From Nocardiopsis alba DSM 43377 (GTDB lineage Bacteria; Actinomycetota; Actinomycetes; Streptosporangiales; Streptosporangiaceae): a DNA stretch of 64,000 nucleotides. Shown here piece by piece: positions 52,011 to 60,221 of this stretch. The notes under the pieces were generated by a model. That model was not told the origin of the DNA, made no database searches, and saw only the letters and a list, made by a program, of their open reading frames with translations. Positions within the stretch are counted from its first letter, which is position 1, and every line of letters starts with the position of its first letter. The DNA lies in contig NZ_ANAC01000012.1 of NCBI RefSeq assembly GCF_000341225.1, positions 248,001 to 312,000 on the forward strand, read 5' to 3'. Position numbers and translations under genes: made by a program.

Positions 52011-52865
52011 TCAGAGGGCGCGGGAGCGGGTGCGGGCCCGTTCGAGGAAGCGGCGCAGGAGTTCGTTGAACCGTTCGGGACGCTCCAGGTTGGGCAGGTG
52101 GCCGGCGCCCTCGATGATCTCCACGATCGAGTCGGGGATGCGCACGTGCATGAGTTCGGCCCCCTCGGGCGGGGTGAATCCGTCGTGCCGGCCCACCATC
52201 AGCAGGGTGGGCGCGGAGATGCGTTTGAGCAGCGGGACGTGGTCGGGGCGTTCGGCCCGGCCCAGCTGCGCGGCCGCGGCGCCCTCGGGCGGGGACGCGT
52301 ACATCATGGAGCGCACGTGGTCGGCGACCTCGGGCAGGTCGTGGACGTTCTCGGCGGTCATCATGCCCACGAGCATCTCGTCGGCGTAGCCTCGCATGCC
52401 CTCCTTCCGGAAGCGGTCGGCCAGCCTCCTGCGCGAGGCCCTGCCCTCCTCGGTCTCGGGAAGGGGGTTGGTGGCCACCAGGGCCAGGGAGTCGATCCGG
52501 TCGGGGAAGAGCCGGTACATCTCCAGGGCGACCTGGCCGCCCATGGACAGCCCCACGACGTTGACCACGTCCAGACCCAGATGGTCCAGGAGCACGGCCA
52601 GGTCGCGGGCGAAGGAGTCCAGGAAGGTGATGCCGGGGCCGACGGTGCTGCGGCCATAGCCGCGCAGGTCCGGCACGATGGCCCGGTAACCTCGTCCGGC
52701 CAAGGCCTTGACCTGCGGATCCCACATGGTCCGGTCGAAGGGGTGGCCGTGGATGAACAGGACGGGACAGCCCGCTCCGCGGTCGGTGTAACCGACGCGG
52801 ACCCCGCGCACGGACACGGTGTCCGGGCCGTCATGATTCGCGGTGTTCGTCGTCTGATAGGTCAC
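52011..52865 (-). CDS. Alpha/beta hydrolase
   Basis: A 284-residue hydrolase resembling 3-oxoadipate enol-lactonase or haloperoxidase-type enzymes. Visible elements are FIHGHPFDRTMW (oxyanion region), GLSMGG near residue 105 (nucleophile Ser), GRHDGFTPPEGA (Asp) and GAGHLPNLERPE (His). The start is GTG 52865. It follows an MFS gene on the same strand by 189 bases. The substrate is unknown. Confidence 0.85.
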   Translation of the reverse strand: MTYQTTNTANHDGPDTVSVRGVRVGYTDRGAGCPVLFIHGHPFDRTMWDPQVKALAGRGYRAIVPDLRGYGRSTVGPGITFLDSFARDLAVLLDHLGLDVVNVVGLSMGGQVALEMYRLFPDRIDSLALVATNPLPETEEGRASRRRLADRFRKEGMRGYADEMLVGMMTAENVHDLPEVADHVRSMMYASPPEGAAAAQLGRAERPDHVPLLKRISAPTLLMVGRHDGFTPPEGAELMHVRIPDSIVEIIEGAGHLPNLERPERFNELLRRFLERARTRSRAL

Positions 52866-53054
52866 AACAGACGATGCTAGTCAGGAGGACCCGGCCTTCG
52901 ACAGGGGGTGGGGCGGGTGATCGGGCCGCGGGCGGTTCCCTCTTCGCCCGCGGCCCGCCCGCCGCGGCCCGCCGTCCTCGGGCACGGTGGGGGCCCGGTG
53001 GTCCCCGTACCCGCGACGGGGAGTGTGAACGCCTCCGGCGCGGGTGGAGACGCT

Positions 53055-54326
53055 CTACGAGGCCTTCGGGTTCTCTCCGGTCCTTCTCGTGACCTTCGAA
53101 GGGGCGGCGGGGGCTCGGTCCTTCGAGCGGGAACGGCCCATCCGAGCCAGGAACAGGGCGGCCACCAGGTGGGGGGTGGCGAACAGGGCGAAGGCCGCTC
53201 CGTGTCCCAGGACGGTGAACACACCGGCGTACACCAGGTAGGTGGACGTCCCCAGGCCCTCGGTCCCCAGATCGGCCAGGGAGGTGACCGTGGTCCGACT
53301 GTCACCGGTGATGCTGTCCTGGAGGCGGGCGTCGGAGACCACGATCATCATCTGGCACACGCCGAAGCCGAAGGCGAGCAGGACCCAGCCCACGGGGTCG
53401 GTGAGCAGGGCGCCCGCCGCGATCGCCACCGCCGCCAGAACCAGGAGTACCGCCAGGAACGGGTGGGGCAGTCGTGAGGCCGGACCCGCGAGCAGCCCTC
53501 CCAGGGTGACGCCGATCCACACCACCATGAGGACCAGGGGCACGTCCTCGGTCGCGACACCGGAGTCCTCGGCCAGCAGCGGGACGTACTCGTCCAACGA
53601 GCCCCAGAAGGCGCTGACCAGGATGACCAGGAGGACGGCCGCGCGGACGGCGCGGTCGTCACGGACCTCGGCCAGGCCCAGAAGCAGGGTGCGTCGATAG
53701 CCGGGCCCGGCCTCCTCGTCCCCGTCCGAGGCCGAGCGGGTCCGGTGTTCGGGTAGGAACAGCGCCGCGAGCGCGCACAGGACGCAGGCGGCCACGCTGG
53801 CGGCGCCCACGAGCGGATAGCCGCCCTGGGACATGGCGGGGACGGCGAGCAGGGTGGCCGAGCCGACGGCGGACACGCCCAGGGCCCGGGTCACGCCCAT
53901 GATCCGGGCATAGCGGTCTTCCAGGCCCCGGTGTTCCAGCTCGGTGTAGACCAGGGCCTCGAAGGCGCCGGAGGACAGGGCCCCGCCCGCGCCCCAGAGC
54001 ACGAAACCGAGGGCGAAGATCCAGGGCGAGGGGAAGAGCGTCCAGAGCGCGAAGCCGGTGCCGGTCACCACCGGGGCGGCCGCCAGCAGGTAGCGCCGGG
54101 GGATCATGTCGGCCAGCGCGCCGGCGGGCACCGTCAACGTCACCGAGGTCAGGGCCCACAGCACGAAGAGCACGCTGATCTGGGGGACGGTCAGGCCCGT
54201 CTCGGTGAACAGCAGGGCGTAGACGGGATAGAGGAGGATGAACTCCTCGAAGAAGGCATAGGCGTAGGCCGGAGCGGTCAGCCTGCCGGCACGCGTGCCG
54301 GACACGCGTGTGTTCAGGGTGGTCAT
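53055..54326 (-). CDS. MFS transporter
   Basis: A 423-residue transporter with about twelve helices. The motif A-like loop is AGALADMIPRRYLLAAAP between helices 2 and 3. The N-terminus AYAYAFFEEFILLYPVYALLF is typical of efflux-type MFS proteins. The C-terminus is basic (SRSKDRAPAAPSK). No regulator is adjacent. The substrate is unknown. ATG 54326 is the natural start, though its ribosome site is weak. Confidence 0.85.
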   Translation of the reverse strand: MTTLNTRVSGTRAGRLTAPAYAYAFFEEFILLYPVYALLFTETGLTVPQISVLFVLWALTSVTLTVPAGALADMIPRRYLLAAAPVVTGTGFALWTLFPSPWIFALGFVLWGAGGALSSGAFEALVYTELEHRGLEDRYARIMGVTRALGVSAVGSATLLAVPAMSQGGYPLVGAASVAACVLCALAALFLPEHRTRSASDGDEEAGPGYRRTLLLGLAEVRDDRAVRAAVLLVILVSAFWGSLDEYVPLLAEDSGVATEDVPLVLMVVWIGVTLGGLLAGPASRLPHPFLAVLLVLAAVAIAAGALLTDPVGWVLLAFGFGVCQMMIVVSDARLQDSITGDSRTTVTSLADLGTEGLGTSTYLVYAGVFTVLGHGAAFALFATPHLVAALFLARMGRSRSKDRAPAAPSKVTRRTGENPKAS

Positions 54327-54494
54327 GGAGGTCTTTCGGTCGAACGAACGGGGACGCCGGGTGCTTGCGGCACTCGGCGGTCCTCGGGTGTTCGACCCGG
54401 ATCGACCCCGGTCGGAGACCTAATGTCGTCGGCGCATGGGATCAGGATAGAGGAGCGCGTCGCGGGCGCGCCACCGTGTTCGAAGCGCGGAGGA

Positions 54495-54983
54495 TCAGTC
54501 GTTCCGCGCCCGGATCCAGGACTCGGTGGAGCGGTGCGCGTTCAGTCCGACGGTCTCGAACTCGTCGAGGTCCTCAGGCCCCACACGCACCCCCAGGTGG
54601 CGCAGGGCCCGGGAGATGGGTCCACCCTCTTCGGGGTGGCGCTCCCACTCTCCGACCGATAGCGGACCCAGGGCGAGGGTCCCGTGCTCCCACACGGCGG
54701 CGCTCTGCGTGCCGGTGCCGCCGAAGTAGTCGGCCTCCAGGTAGGCGATCGGTCCGAGCGTGGATCGGTCGACGATCCACCGTTCCAGTCGCCCCGACAT
54801 GAAGGAGAAGACGTCGGAAAGTGGGCGTTTCCCCTCTGCGGGACCGTGATCACGGAGCGCGTCGTTCACCGGCATCAGCGCGAGCCCTTGAGATAGTTCG
54901 AGCTGATGGGCCCCGGGAAGAGCGGTGGCGGCCTCGCGCAACAGCGTCGATCGGGCCACGACGGCTTCGAGGGTGTATCCCAT
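54495..54983 (-). CDS. Hypothetical protein, actinobacterial type
   Basis: A 162-residue soluble protein with no recognised domain. It opens MGYTLEAVVARSTLLREAA and contains ELSQGLALMPVND and YLEADYFGGTGTQSAAVWEHG, a pattern seen in small uncharacterised actinobacterial proteins. The frame is open upstream, but ATG 54983 has GGAG seven bases before it. It is divergent from phoD, with 181 bases between the starts. No function can be assigned. Confidence 0.65.
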   Translation of the reverse strand: MGYTLEAVVARSTLLREAATALPGAHQLELSQGLALMPVNDALRDHGPAEGKRPLSDVFSFMSGRLERWIVDRSTLGPIAYLEADYFGGTGTQSAAVWEHGTLALGPLSVGEWERHPEEGGPISRALRHLGVRVGPEDLDEFETVGLNAHRSTESWIRARND

Positions 54984-55164
54984 GAGCGACTCCGGGAGTG
55001 AAGGGGAGAAAGGGTCATCCCACGTTTCGGTCTCGGTGACGCTCGGCCATCCTCCGGTCATCGGGGAGGGGACAACGTTCACCGTCCAGTGGTTGGAACG
55101 TACCGCTTCCCGTGGCGGGATGGTGCACGGTCCTTTGTCCAATCGCCATCTCAGGAGACCACGC

Positions 55165-56760
55165 ATGCCGGGCATCCCCGAATCCCCCGACCGCTCCCCC
55201 GCGTCCAGGATCGCCACCACCCGCCGCCAGGCGCTCATGGGCGGCGCGGTCACGTTGGGAGCCGCGGCACTGGGTACGACTCTGGGCACATCCTCCGCTT
55301 CAGCGGCCACCTCGACCCCCAGAGGCCCCGTGATCAGCGATCCCTTCACACTCGGCGTCGCCTCAGGCGACCCCTTCCACAACAGTGTCGTCCTATGGAC
55401 CCGGCTGGCCCCCGACCCCCTGGCCGATGACGGTCTGGGCGGCATGCCCGATCAGACCGTAGAGGTCGAATGGCAGGTCTCCCAGGACGAGAACTTCCGG
55501 CGCATCGTCTCCTCCGGCACGGTGGAGACCGGCCCCGACCAGGCCCACTCGGTCCACGTCGAGGCCGGGGGCCTGCGTCCCCGCGCCGACTACTTCTACC
55601 GCTTCCGGGCCGCCGGCGAGATCAGCCCCGTCGGCCGCACCCGGACCACCACCGCCCCCGGCGCCCGGCTGGAGCGCTTCTCCTTCGCCTTCGCCAGCTG
55701 CCAGAGCTACACCCACGGTCACTACACCGCCCAGGGCCACCTGGCCGACGAGGACCTGGACCTGGTGGCCTTCCTGGGCGACTACATCTACGAGACCGGC
55801 GACCAGGGCGACATCGGCCGCGGCCACCTGCCCGCTGTGGAGGTCCGCTCCCTGGCCGAATACCGGATCAGGCACGCCCAGTACAAGACCGACGAGAACC
55901 TCCAGGCCGCGCACGCCGCCTTCCCCTGGGCGGTGGTCTTCGACGACCACGAGCTGGAGAACAACTGGGCCGACGACACCTCCTACGAGGAGGACATCCC
56001 CAGCGAGGAGTTCCTGCTCCGCCGCGAGCAGGCGCTCAAGGCCTACTACGAGCACATGCCGCTGCGCGCGGCCCAGCGTCCGGCCGGTCCCGACCTGCAC
56101 CTGTACCGCAGGCTGACCTTCGGCAACCTGGTGGACATGCATCTGCTGGACACCCGCCAGTACCGGGACCCGCAGGTGGAGGACACCGAACGGGAGGACC
56201 CCGAGCGCACCCTGCTCGGCGCCGACCAGCGCCGGTGGCTCTCGCGAGGGCTGTCCGAGTCCAGGGCGACCTGGAACGTGCTCGCCCAGCAGGTGTTCTT
56301 CTCCCAGCGCGACTTCGCCGAGGGGGACGCCACCAACTTCAGCGACGACGCCTGGGACAACTACAAGGTCGAGCGCGACGGGGTCCGGGACGAGCTCGCC
56401 CAGGTGTCCAACCCGGTGGTCATCACCGGTGACGTGCACGCCAACTACGTGGTCGACGTCAAGGCCGACTTCGACGACCCCGACTCGGCCACGGTCGCCA
56501 CCGAGCTGGTGGGGACCTCCTTCACCAGCGGCCGGGACGGGGCGGAGCAGAACCCGGGCGACGCCGTCCAGCTTCAGGAGAACCCGCACATCAAGTTCAT
56601 CAACCGCCGTCGTGGCTATGTGCGCAACACCGTCACCCCCACCGAGTGGACCGCCGACTATCGGGTGGTCGACAAGGTGAGCTCACCGGGTGCGCCCATC
56701 ACCGATCGCGCGCGTTTCGTCATCGAGTCCGGTGAGGCCGGGGCCCGCCCTCTGGCCTGA
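55165..56760 (+). CDS. phoD: Alkaline phosphatase D, Tat-exported
   Basis: A 531-residue PhoD-type phosphatase/phosphodiesterase that releases phosphate outside the cell and uses Fe and Ca. The twin-arginine signal TRRQAL lies near residue 19 and a hydrophobic stretch ends around ASA (residue 49). The PhoD N-terminal domain (VASGDPFHNSVVLWTRLAP) is followed by the metallophosphatase core: FLGDYIYE, FDDHELENNW, QQVFFS and ITGDVHANYVVDV. ATG 55165 has AGGAGACC seven bases upstream. One GTTCACC heptamer at 55077-55083 recalls half of a PHO box, but no second unit follows. Confidence 0.93.
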   Translation: MPGIPESPDRSPASRIATTRRQALMGGAVTLGAAALGTTLGTSSASAATSTPRGPVISDPFTLGVASGDPFHNSVVLWTRLAPDPLADDGLGGMPDQTVEVEWQVSQDENFRRIVSSGTVETGPDQAHSVHVEAGGLRPRADYFYRFRAAGEISPVGRTRTTTAPGARLERFSFAFASCQSYTHGHYTAQGHLADEDLDLVAFLGDYIYETGDQGDIGRGHLPAVEVRSLAEYRIRHAQYKTDENLQAAHAAFPWAVVFDDHELENNWADDTSYEEDIPSEEFLLRREQALKAYYEHMPLRAAQRPAGPDLHLYRRLTFGNLVDMHLLDTRQYRDPQVEDTEREDPERTLLGADQRRWLSRGLSESRATWNVLAQQVFFSQRDFAEGDATNFSDDAWDNYKVERDGVRDELAQVSNPVVITGDVHANYVVDVKADFDDPDSATVATELVGTSFTSGRDGAEQNPGDAVQLQENPHIKFINRRRGYVRNTVTPTEWTADYRVVDKVSSPGAPITDRARFVIESGEAGARPLA

Positions 56761-56794
56761 CCCCCTCTCCGGGTCCCGGAACGAGGGCGTGCGC

Positions 56795-56836
56795 GGTGGG
56801 GCGGCCGTGCGGAGCGATCCGCGCGGCCGCCCCACC
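56795..56836 (+). terminator. 13-bp hairpin after phoD
   Basis: GGTGGGGCGGCCG (56795-56807) pairs perfectly with 56824-56836, followed by TTCGTCG. It lies 35 bases after the phoD stop. Confidence 0.7.
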
Positions 56837-56926
56837 TTCGTCGTAGGTCGGGGGTGAGGCGACACCGTCCACAGGCGCGCTCCGGCTCAGCGCCCCAGAG
56901 CGGCGGTCCACGGTACGGTTACGGGC

Positions 56927-57640
56927 ATGGGGAACACACCGGGAAGGCCGTCCACATCGGCCGAGGACTACGTGAAGGTCATCTACGACCTCCAGGAGCG
57001 CGGCACCGGGCCGGTGACGATCTCCGGGATGGCCGAACGGCTCTCGGTGTCCAATTCCTCGGTGTCGGGGATGCTGCGCAAGCTCAACGAGCTCGGCCTG
57101 GTCCAGCATCAGCGCTATGGCAACGTCAGCCTCACCGAGACCGGGACCAAGGCGGCGCTGGCGGTCCTGCGCCGTCACCGGTTGTTGGAGACCTACCTGG
57201 TGGCCGAATTGGGCTACTCCTGGGACGAGGTGCACGACGAGGCCGAGATCCTGGAACACGTGGTCTCGGACAAGTTCGTCGACCGTATCGCCGCGCATCT
57301 GGGCGACCCGGTGGTGGATCCGCACGGCGACCCCATCCCCACGCGTGAGGGCGCCATCGTCCAACGCGAGTCCGTGCTGCTGTCCGAGGCCGAGGCGGGG
57401 ACCTCGGGGGTGATCGTGCGGGTCAACGACACCGACCCCGAGCTGCTGCGCTATCTCACCGACATCGACATCGGCATCGGTAGACGGGTCCGGGTCGTGG
57501 AGCGGTTGCCCTTCGCCGGATCGATCCGGATCGGTGTGCGTCCCGAGCCCGAGGAGGAGGAGCAGGAGCGGGCGCTCGGGCTGGTGGCCGCCGAGGCGTT
57601 GTGGATCAGCCCCGACGAGGGGGCCGTGGCCGGAGGTTGA
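56927..57640 (+). CDS. mntR: MntR-type manganese-dependent transcriptional repressor (DtxR family)
   Basis: A 237-residue DtxR-family regulator: winged HTH (1-70), metal-binding dimer domain (about 72-140) and a C-terminal FeoA/SH3-like domain (about 150-230). Aligned by eye to Bacillus MntR, the metal ligands are Asp14 (AEDYVKVIY), His84, Glu107, Glu110 and His111 (AEILEH). Iron sensors of this family have Met at the first position and Cys at the third; Asp and Glu here point to manganese. The likely target is the mntABC operon at 37.6-40.1 kb, whose promoter has a DtxR-type box. MntR of B. subtilis lacks the SH3-like part, so this is the longer actinobacterial form. Confidence 0.88.
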   Translation: MGNTPGRPSTSAEDYVKVIYDLQERGTGPVTISGMAERLSVSNSSVSGMLRKLNELGLVQHQRYGNVSLTETGTKAALAVLRRHRLLETYLVAELGYSWDEVHDEAEILEHVVSDKFVDRIAAHLGDPVVDPHGDPIPTREGAIVQRESVLLSEAEAGTSGVIVRVNDTDPELLRYLTDIDIGIGRRVRVVERLPFAGSIRIGVRPEPEEEEQERALGLVAAEALWISPDEGAVAGG

Positions 57641-57667
57641 TCCCCGGCCGGCCCGTGGCGGGCGTCC

Positions 57668-58159
57668 TCAGTTGGAGAACCCGCCCTCGGGGCGGATGAT
57701 CTCCAGGTTGGTGCCGTCCGGGTCGTTGAAGTAGGCGACCTGGGTGCCCAGGGCCGCGTCCGGGGTGACCTCGCCCGCGATGAACGTGTAGTCCTCGCCC
57801 AGGAAGTCGTAGCCGGCCTCCTTCATGCGCCGGTACACCGTGTCGAAGTCGTCGACCTTGAGGCACAGGTGCATCGAACCCGGTCGGTTCGCGGCGCCCT
57901 CCGTCCGTTCGCCGACGGGTTCCCGGAACTCGATGAGGTCGATGCCGATGTTGTCGAGGTCGAAGGTGGCGTACCTCAACCTCGCGGTGGAGAGTCCTTG
58001 CGAGTGTCCGAACGGCACGCTGTGCATGGTCTCGTTCGCGACGCTGGGCTCGCGGCCGGTGAGTGCCCGGTAGAAAGTGATCGAGGCGTCCAGGTCCGAG
58101 ACCGAGATCCCGACGTGGGCGGCCCGCGTGAGGTTCATCGGAGTGGTGGAAACGGTCAT
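57668..58159 (-). CDS. VOC family (glyoxalase-like) protein
   Basis: A 163-residue two-module VOC protein. It has AAHVGISVSDLDASITFYRALTG at the start of module 1, HLCLKVDDFDTVYRRMKEAGYDF at the start of module 2 (His ligand) and FNDPDGTNLEIIRP at the end (Glu ligand). ATG 58159 is preferred: GAGAGG is about ten bases upstream, whereas ATG 58168 abuts it. It converges on mntR. The reaction is unknown; dioxygenase or isomerase relatives share the fold. Confidence 0.85.
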   Translation of the reverse strand: MTVSTTPMNLTRAAHVGISVSDLDASITFYRALTGREPSVANETMHSVPFGHSQGLSTARLRYATFDLDNIGIDLIEFREPVGERTEGAANRPGSMHLCLKVDDFDTVYRRMKEAGYDFLGEDYTFIAGEVTPDAALGTQVAYFNDPDGTNLEIIRPEGGFSN

Positions 58160-58554
58160 GAGCCACATACCTCTCGTCAGTCACTCGGTTCCCTGTGGTC
58201 ACGCCATGGGACACAGGGCGGCATCGAGGAGCCCGTCCGGTATCGCTCCTGGCCTCCTACCCGGACGGTTCTCGTGGAAAACGGTGGATACCGCCGTGAC
58301 CAGTGTGTTCCGCTCTTTCCAGGCCGGTCCGCGCGGGAGCGTCCGAGCCTTGGGCACGGACCCGTCGGGTGGAGAGGGTCCGGTCGGTCGAGGACGGAAG
58401 GTGCGTCCAGAACCCCGGTGTGCGATTCCGGGTTGATCCGCATTCGCTCCGTTTTGCCCGTGGGCCGGTGGCGATTCCGCACCCCGAGTTCCGAAAACCC
58501 GCCCCACGTACGACCGGGCCCGCCAAGACTGGTACCGGTTCAGGAAGGGGGCTC
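58160..58554. other. 395-base intergenic region
   Basis: No open frame here has a ribosome site or protein-like composition. It must hold the divergent promoters of the VOC gene and the fulvocin C-related gene. I see no clear operator, hairpin or repeat in it. Confidence 0.5.
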
Positions 58555-59517
58555 ATGAAGGACGTGCGGGCTCGGTACGTGTTGGCTTTCGACGCCTCGT
58601 GCGAACGGTGCGCGAACATCTCCGCGGCGGTCGCGGCGGTCTCCGAAGGCCGGCTGGAGACCCTGCCGCTCACCCACCCGGACGTGCGGTTCCGGCGGAC
58701 CCGTCAGTGGGGGCCGACGGCGCCGTGGGTGCCGACGCTGATCCGTCTGGGCGGGTCGAGGGAGCGCTGCTGGAAGGGGGCGTCGATGATCCCGCCCCTG
58801 GTCCTGGGGCTGGGGGCCCGGGCCACCCTCAGGGTTCTGGAGACCTTGGGAGAGGTGAGCCGGGCCAGGATCCCCCTCCCCGCCGAGGAGCGTCCATGCC
58901 GGTTGAGCCGCCTGGCCACGGGGGCGCGCGCCGCGTTGGTGATGGCCCTGGGCCGCCGCACCCCGCCTCTGGCCCGTTCCGACCACGCGCTGGCCAGGGA
59001 GTGGGTGGAGGCCCACCGTACTCGTCTGCCGACCGACTACGACGCGTTCGTCTCCCATCCCCTGGTGCGACGCCGGCTGATGTTCGCCGAGCTGGCCCCC
59101 GAGCGGCGACGCGATCTGTGGCTGGAGCATCTGCGCCGTTACGAATGGGGCCACCCCGAACTCACCACCGACCAGCGGGCGGCCCTGGATCTGGCGTTGG
59201 TCACCCTGTCCGAGGCGAGGGTGTTCCGTGAGGGGCTGCCTCCGGAGACGGAGCGGTTGTTGCGTCGTCGCGCCGTGGCGGCCTTCGGGCCGCGCGGGGC
59301 CCACGCTCTGTTGGCGACCCTGGGGCCGGACGAGCCCGGCCCGGGGTGTGCGGCGGTACGGGCGTTGGAGAGGGAGGGGGTCGACCCGCCGGAGGGCTCC
59401 TGGGAGCCGTGCCTGTCCAAGGGGTGCGCCGAGGTGCCCTTCACCTGCGGGACGGCCTGGGTGTCCACCCACGATGGTGGTGTCCTGCGGTCCACGGCGC
59501 GGGTGGGCGCCTGTTGA
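58555..59517 (+). CDS. Fulvocin C-related protein with thioredoxin-like N-terminus
   Basis: A 320-residue protein with two parts. Residues 1-100 look like a thioredoxin fold: strand YVLAFDASC, redox-type Cys16-x2-Cys19 and a WVPT segment in the cis-Pro position near residue 59. Residues 150-225 match the bacteriocin fulvocin C-related family (LPTDYDAFVSHPLVRRRLMFAELAPERRRDLWLEHLRR, in parts). The last 45 residues add Cys in CLSKGC and FTCGTA and a terminal Cys. Related genes often lie beside thiol-redox or bacteriocin genes; here it stands alone. There is no signal peptide. ATG 58555 follows AGGAAGGGG. Whether it is toxin, immunity or redox protein is open. Confidence 0.65.
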   Translation: MKDVRARYVLAFDASCERCANISAAVAAVSEGRLETLPLTHPDVRFRRTRQWGPTAPWVPTLIRLGGSRERCWKGASMIPPLVLGLGARATLRVLETLGEVSRARIPLPAEERPCRLSRLATGARAALVMALGRRTPPLARSDHALAREWVEAHRTRLPTDYDAFVSHPLVRRRLMFAELAPERRRDLWLEHLRRYEWGHPELTTDQRAALDLALVTLSEARVFREGLPPETERLLRRRAVAAFGPRGAHALLATLGPDEPGPGCAAVRALEREGVDPPEGSWEPCLSKGCAEVPFTCGTAWVSTHDGGVLRSTARVGAC

Positions 59518-59561
59518 GGGCGTCTTCGGGGGGTCCGTGGACGGAGGCGCGAACACATTCA

Positions 59562-59579
59562 AAACGGACCGTCTCGTTT
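59562..59579. promoter_or_regulatory. Candidate TetR operator
   Basis: AAACG (59562-59566) and CGTTT (59575-59579) are spaced by eight bases that contain GACCGTC. It lies 23 bases upstream of the TetR start in a short AT-rich stretch, as expected for a self-repressed gene. Confidence 0.45.
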
Positions 59580-59602
59580 CTTTTCGGGGGTACGCTGAGG
59601 CC

Positions 59603-60202
59603 ATGACCGACAACAAAGGGCCGGACCACTCCCGGCGCAAGGAACGTTCACGACGGGCCATCCTGGAGGCCACCCGGGCCCTGGTGGCCGAGGAGGGCTA
59701 CGACGGGGTCTCGATCGAGGCCATCGCCTCCCGCGCCGGGGTCGGTAAACAGACCATCTACCGACGCTGGCCCTCCAAGGACGCGGTCGTCTTCGCGGCC
59801 ATCCTCGCCCTCGGCGAGAACCGGGACGGAGACGACATCGCGCTTCCGGACACCGGGGATCTGCGGGCCGATCTGCGGCTCGTCCTGCGCGCCACCGTAG
59901 AGGAGTTCACCGATCCGGCCTTCGACCGGCTGATGCGCGCCGTCAACACCGCCGTCTCCGACAACGAGACCCTCGCCGCCCGATACCGGGAGGAGTTCGC
60001 CCGACCTTTGGACGAGGCCAAGAGGGCGCGCCTGCTCAGCGCGCGCGAGGCCGGTGAGCTCTCCCCCGACGCCGATCTCGACCTGATGCTCGAAACGCTC
60101 TACGCCCCGCTCTTCCAGCGTTGGCTGCACCGTTCCGGTCCGCTCACCGCCGAGTACGCCGACGCCCTCGTCGACACCGCCCTACGGGCCTTCGGGCCCT
60201 GA
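59603..60202 (+). CDS. TetR-family transcriptional regulator
   Basis: A 199-residue TetR regulator. The HTH covers about 12-58 (SRRAILEATRALVAEEGYDGVSIEAIASRAGVGKQTIYRRWPSK in parts), of the AcrR/TetR_C_11-like type. The ligand domain is helical. An imperfect palindrome lies just upstream, probably its own operator. It converges on pabAB and has no divergent partner, so its target beyond itself is unclear. Confidence 0.9.
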   Translation: MTDNKGPDHSRRKERSRRAILEATRALVAEEGYDGVSIEAIASRAGVGKQTIYRRWPSKDAVVFAAILALGENRDGDDIALPDTGDLRADLRLVLRATVEEFTDPAFDRLMRAVNTAVSDNETLAARYREEFARPLDEAKRARLLSAREAGELSPDADLDLMLETLYAPLFQRWLHRSGPLTAEYADALVDTALRAFGP

Positions 60203-60221
60203 ACGAGAGGGGCGCCGGTGG

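Noticed and set aside
55077..55083. PHO box upstream of phoD
   Set aside because: Only one GTTCACC unit is present; the second 11-base unit is absent. Phosphate control remains plausible but the site is not supported.
55393..56589. A 398-codon frame antisense to phoD
   Set aside because: phoD is certain by motifs and length; the antisense frame is Val/Gly-rich, a usual by-product of GC-rich codon positions.
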